In this document: positions 5,328-6,171 of the stretch, piece after piece
How positions within the stretch are numbered: position 1 is the first letter of the stretch
How the letters are laid out: each line of letters begins with the position of its first letter
Assembly (NCBI GenBank): GCA_021799555.1
Contig: JAJZAG010000229.1
Location: 1 to 6,171 of the forward strand
Length of the DNA stretch: 6,171 bases
From: Deltaproteobacteria bacterium
GTDB lineage: Bacteria > Desulfobacterota > Binatia > Binatales > Binataceae
Direction of reading: 5' to 3'
Made by a program: the position numbers and the translations under genes
The notes under the pieces: model-generated
Database searches by the model: none
Told to the model about the DNA's origin: nothing
The model's input: only the letters and a program-made list of their open reading frames with translations

Positions 5328-5363
5328 AAAGTGATCCAGTGTAACGCCGAAAAAGTAATCCAC
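5328..5363 (-). repeat. Two 12-bp direct repeats resembling IS21-family terminal repeats
   Basis: AAAGTGATCCAG (5328-5339) and AAAGTAATCCAC (5352-5363) differ at two positions and are spaced 24 bases. Read on the minus strand they are GTGGATTACTTT and CTGGATCACTTT. Multiple short direct repeats of the form GTGGATCACTTT near the element tips are, from memory, characteristic of IS21-family elements. No istA or istB coding is visible beside them, so this would be a solo end left after decay. Confidence 0.45.
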
Positions 5364-5382
5364 CCTCCGGTTCTGTTTCTGG

Positions 5383-5399
5383 TCTTTTCTGAGAAAAGA
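5383..5399. repeat. Perfect 17-base palindrome within a repeated TCTGGTCTTT context
   Basis: TCTTTTCT and AGAAAAGA surround a single G (5391). The sequence TCTGGTCTTTT at 5378-5388 recurs as TCTGGTCTTTC at 5409-5419, 31 bases further on. The AT-rich palindrome stands out against GC-rich surroundings. It could be a regulator site or part of an element tip; nothing decides which. Confidence 0.45.
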
Positions 5400-5965
5400 T
5401 TTTAATCGTCTGGTCTTTCTCTCCGCACGCGTTAGGGGATGCGCGCCGGCGCGTTCCTTGCGCGAGCAGCGTTACTAACGCGCTCGACTATCGTCGGCGT
5501 GTGCTGCCTTTTTTCCGCCCCCGCACCCTCCAGCGTCGGCGCCGCGGTTAGGAAACCTCTGCACAAGCTACTTTCGATTTCCGCTCCGAGGCGCGCACAG
5601 TCAGTCGTCCGGGATTCCTCGCCGCGGCGGCCACGCGCGCGGGAATGGCAGCTTTTTATCTGCAAATGTGCGGCGAAGTCGCGGTGCGAGGCGGCGTTCC
5701 GAGGAACGCGTCCGATCGCGCGGGTCACGGATTTTGCCCAGACGCGTTGTGCGGAGCTTCCCTAGTGCAAGTTGTTGCGCCGCGCTCGATCGATCATTCC
5801 CACGCGCATGTGCGGGTTCTTCAACGCTTGCCGGATAAGCGTGTGGGACAGGTCCGTGGCGCTGCGCTGGGGCTTGCGCGAAAGGCGGCCGTGTGCATCG
5901 CAGTGATCGGGTATTTTGCTTGTCAATTCTGCACAGAGGGTTGAGGATCGAGTAAAATAGATGAC
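5400..5965. other. Gene-poor GC-rich stretch with no recognisable gene
   Basis: Several overlapping long frames exist on both strands, but their products are arginine-, alanine- and serine-rich with no domain I recognise, as expected from GC-rich non-coding DNA. Structures seen are a 12-bp palindrome CGCGCCGGCGCG (5442-5453), a 10-bp hairpin (5463-5486) and a 7-bp hairpin GCGTTCC-GA-GGAACGC (5694-5709). The direct repeat TCTGCACA (5558-5565 and 5928-5935) may be a trace of IS ends. The minus frame ending at 5762 contains a protein-like patch (SHTLIRQALKNPHMRVGMID) that I cannot assign. I see no RNA gene. Confidence 0.4.
5463..5486. repeat. 10-bp stem hairpin with one bulged A
   Basis: CGAGC-A-GCGTT (5463-5473) pairs with AACGC-GCTCG (5477-5486) around the loop ACT. 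All ten pairs are perfect apart from the bulged A at 5468. A T-run (TTTTTT) occurs about 25 bases later on the plus strand, too far for a classical intrinsic terminator. Confidence 0.5.
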
Positions 5966-6171
5966 ATGAAGGCGCCATCGCATAGGCTCTCTGTTAGCGC
6001 GCGGGCAGATGGCGCGGATTGTTGCCGCTGGCTGTTCGCGGCGCGCGCGGACGGCGCGGAGCGATGCCTGCCTTTTTCAATCTCGTGGATTTTTAATTCG
6101 GGAAGGTCACGAATTTATCATCCCGAGGAGGTTATCGGCGGGCGATACCTGTCGGATTATTGCGGAGCTCA
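5966..6171 (+). CDS. Unrecognised reading frame running off the right edge
   Basis: From ATG 5966 the frame stays open for 68 codons to the window end. Upstream it is closed by TGA at 5942-5944. The product begins MKAPSHRLSVSARADGADCC and continues through RWLFAARADGAERCLPF to YHPEEVIGGRYLSDYCGA. ARADGA(D/E) occurs twice, about 19 residues apart, each followed within three residues by Cys. A TAAAAT box at 5953-5958 could be part of a promoter, but no -35 at normal spacing and no good Shine-Dalgarno sequence is present. I do not recognise the family. The ARADGA repeat could also come from GC-rich low-complexity DNA, so coding status is uncertain until the sequence beyond the edge is read. Confidence 0.35.
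   Translation, partial: MKAPSHRLSVSARADGADCCRWLFAARADGAERCLPFSISWIFNSGRSRIYHPEEVIGGRYLSDYCGA

Noticed and set aside
4836..5363. Minus-strand frame of 175 codons over the end of the oxidoreductase gene
   Set aside because: The conserved Fis-type helix-turn-helix is read in a different minus frame, and the part over the oxidoreductase gene is antisense.
5463..5520. Intrinsic terminator made from the hairpin at 5463-5486 and the later T-run
   Set aside because: The T-run begins about 25 bases after the stem, too far to act with it.
5553..5942. Possible IS5-like element bounded by AAACCTCTGCACAAG (5553-5567) and a CTGCACAGAGGGTT-type end (5929-5942)
   Set aside because: The match between the two ends is short, can be read as direct or inverted, and no transposase coding lies between them.
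5439..5983. Overlapping frames of 60-125 codons on both strands in the gene-poor stretch
   Set aside because: Arginine/alanine/serine-rich products without motifs, mutually overlapping, without ribosome sites; typical of GC-rich non-coding DNA.

Overview
The window looks like an accessory island in a GC-rich proteobacterium. I cannot name the genus from the sequence. Support comes from the G/C-rich third positions of the intact genes, three proteobacterial-type transposase/IS remnants, a VirD4/TraG-like conjugation remnant, and a TetR-regulated oxidoreductase pair.

Layout. Positions 1-139 are the end of a mobile element whose other end lies left of the window. It abuts a 5'-truncated IS481-type transposase (140-652) and that element's palindromic 3' flank (about 653-810). 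A short coding-looking remnant (919-1047) and a well-supported 55-residue cysteine-motif protein (1091-1258) follow on the plus strand. Tail-to-tail with the latter, on the minus strand, is a 297-residue membrane-anchored Mrr-type endonuclease (1266-2159). Its N-terminus is unusual: cationic, proline-rich and built on a 28-residue tandem repeat. Immediately upstream of it on the same strand is the decayed C-terminus of a VirD4/TraG-type conjugative coupling protein (2165-2368). The nuclease is therefore probably cargo of a degraded conjugative element. A second copy of the mobile-element end (2528-2666; extended module 2485-2666) abuts a 5'-truncated IS1182-type transposase (2667-2958).

From about 3180 rightwards there is an ordinary two-gene unit: a TetR-family regulator (3243-3908) with a palindrome between its candidate -35 and -10 boxes, then an MDR-family NADPH:quinone-oxidoreductase-like enzyme (3994-5031). 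The likely logic is a self-repressing sensor controlling an NAD(P)H-dependent reductase. Facing it is the C-terminal Fis-type helix-turn-helix of a lost regulator (5107-5232, minus). Beyond that lie IS21-like end repeats, several palindromes, a gene-poor GC-rich stretch, and an unrecognised reading frame that leaves the right edge (5966-6171).

The most noteworthy items are the nuclease with its repeat-bearing cationic tail, and a hairpin-rich module found three times next to transposase debris of different families. I did not find convincing evidence for a complete new multi-gene system.
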